Positions 36,021 to 36,365 of a stretch of DNA of 36,365 nt are shown here, one piece after another. The notes beneath the pieces were generated by a model, which was given only the letters and a program-made list of their open reading frames with translations, ran no database searches and had not been told where the DNA came from. The DNA is from Bacteroidia bacterium (GTDB taxonomy: Bacteria > Bacteroidota > Bacteroidia > Bacteroidales > VadinHA17). Within the stretch, counting starts at the first letter, position 1. Each line of letters starts with the position of its first letter. The stretch covers positions 1 to 36,365 of the forward strand of contig JAPLED010000053.1 in assembly GCA_026391475.1 (NCBI GenBank), given 5' to 3'. The position numbers were made by a program, and so were the translations under genes.

Positions 36021-36365
36021 ATGCGCTGTAATACTTCATTAACCAAAGATGAGATAAACAGGTACAGCAGGCAGATACGTCTGGCTGAAGTAGGAAAAGA
36101 AGGACAGGAGAAAATAAAAGGAACATCGGTGCTTGTAGTTGGAGCCGGTGCGTTAGGTTGTCCGGTACTTCAATATCTGACAGTTGCCGGAGTTGGTATT
36201 TTGGGAATCGTGGATAATGACTGGGTCGATGAGTCCAATTTAAACCGACAAGTATTATATACCCTGAAAGACATAGGTAAGCCTAAGCCTTTGGCAGCCA
36301 AACAAAAGCTTAAACTTCTGAATCCCGAAGTAACACTCAAAGTGCATTTTATCCGGATGGATAAA
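36021..36365 (+). CDS. ThiF/MoeB/HesA-family E1-like adenylyltransferase, N-terminal part (runs off window)
   Basis: MRCNTSLTKDEINRYSRQIRLAEVGKEGQEKIKGTSVLVVGAGALGCPVLQYLTVAGVGILGIVDNDWVDESNLNRQVLYTLKDIGKPKPLAAKQKL. Confidence 0.92.
   Translation, partial: MRCNTSLTKDEINRYSRQIRLAEVGKEGQEKIKGTSVLVVGAGALGCPVLQYLTVAGVGILGIVDNDWVDESNLNRQVLYTLKDIGKPKPLAAKQKLKLLNPEVTLKVHFIRMDK

Overview
The window is a Bacteroidetes-type chromosomal segment. This is inferred from the SusC/SusD pair, DUF4974-type FecR, STN-TonB receptor and HYC_CC_PP-type protein. From left to right it contains: the end of an FtsX/MacB-like permease; a 6-bladed beta-propeller protein with an anti-sigma/ECF-sigma pair; a 2.8-7.4 kb accessory islet with Fic, a ParE-type toxin-antitoxin pair, a pRiA4b ORF-3-like protein, an unknown 180-aa ORF, and an antitoxin beside a decayed toxin; a pectin/rhamnogalacturonan utilisation locus (GH105, SusD, SusC, FecR, ECF sigma, GH28); an MsbA-like ABC exporter and purB; mqnA, a small HTH protein and an HD-domain protein; a sulfate assimilation operon (DUF2061-cysH-cysD-cysN); a Cus-type copper/silver efflux operon (HYC protein, HMA protein, CusA, TolC-like, CusB); and larE plus a truncated ThiF/MoeB-like gene. 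The least explained structures lie between genes. (1) At 4721-4955 there is a degenerate tandem array with an exact 21-bp period over about 12 units. Its minus strand reads as heptad peptides (TAFIKLL, TAVINLA, TAFMDLV) interrupted by a single TAG. (2) A set of intergenic arrays all have a 7-bp period but different unit sequences; several abut stop codons and two are embedded in large inverted repeats. (3) In the accessory islet, direct repeats flank small gene modules in a cassette-like way, and two toxin-like genes (Fic and a second ParE) appear inactivated by internal deletion plus frameshift. No CRISPR array, tRNA or rRNA was recognised. All assignments come from reading the sequence and translations; no database search was run.
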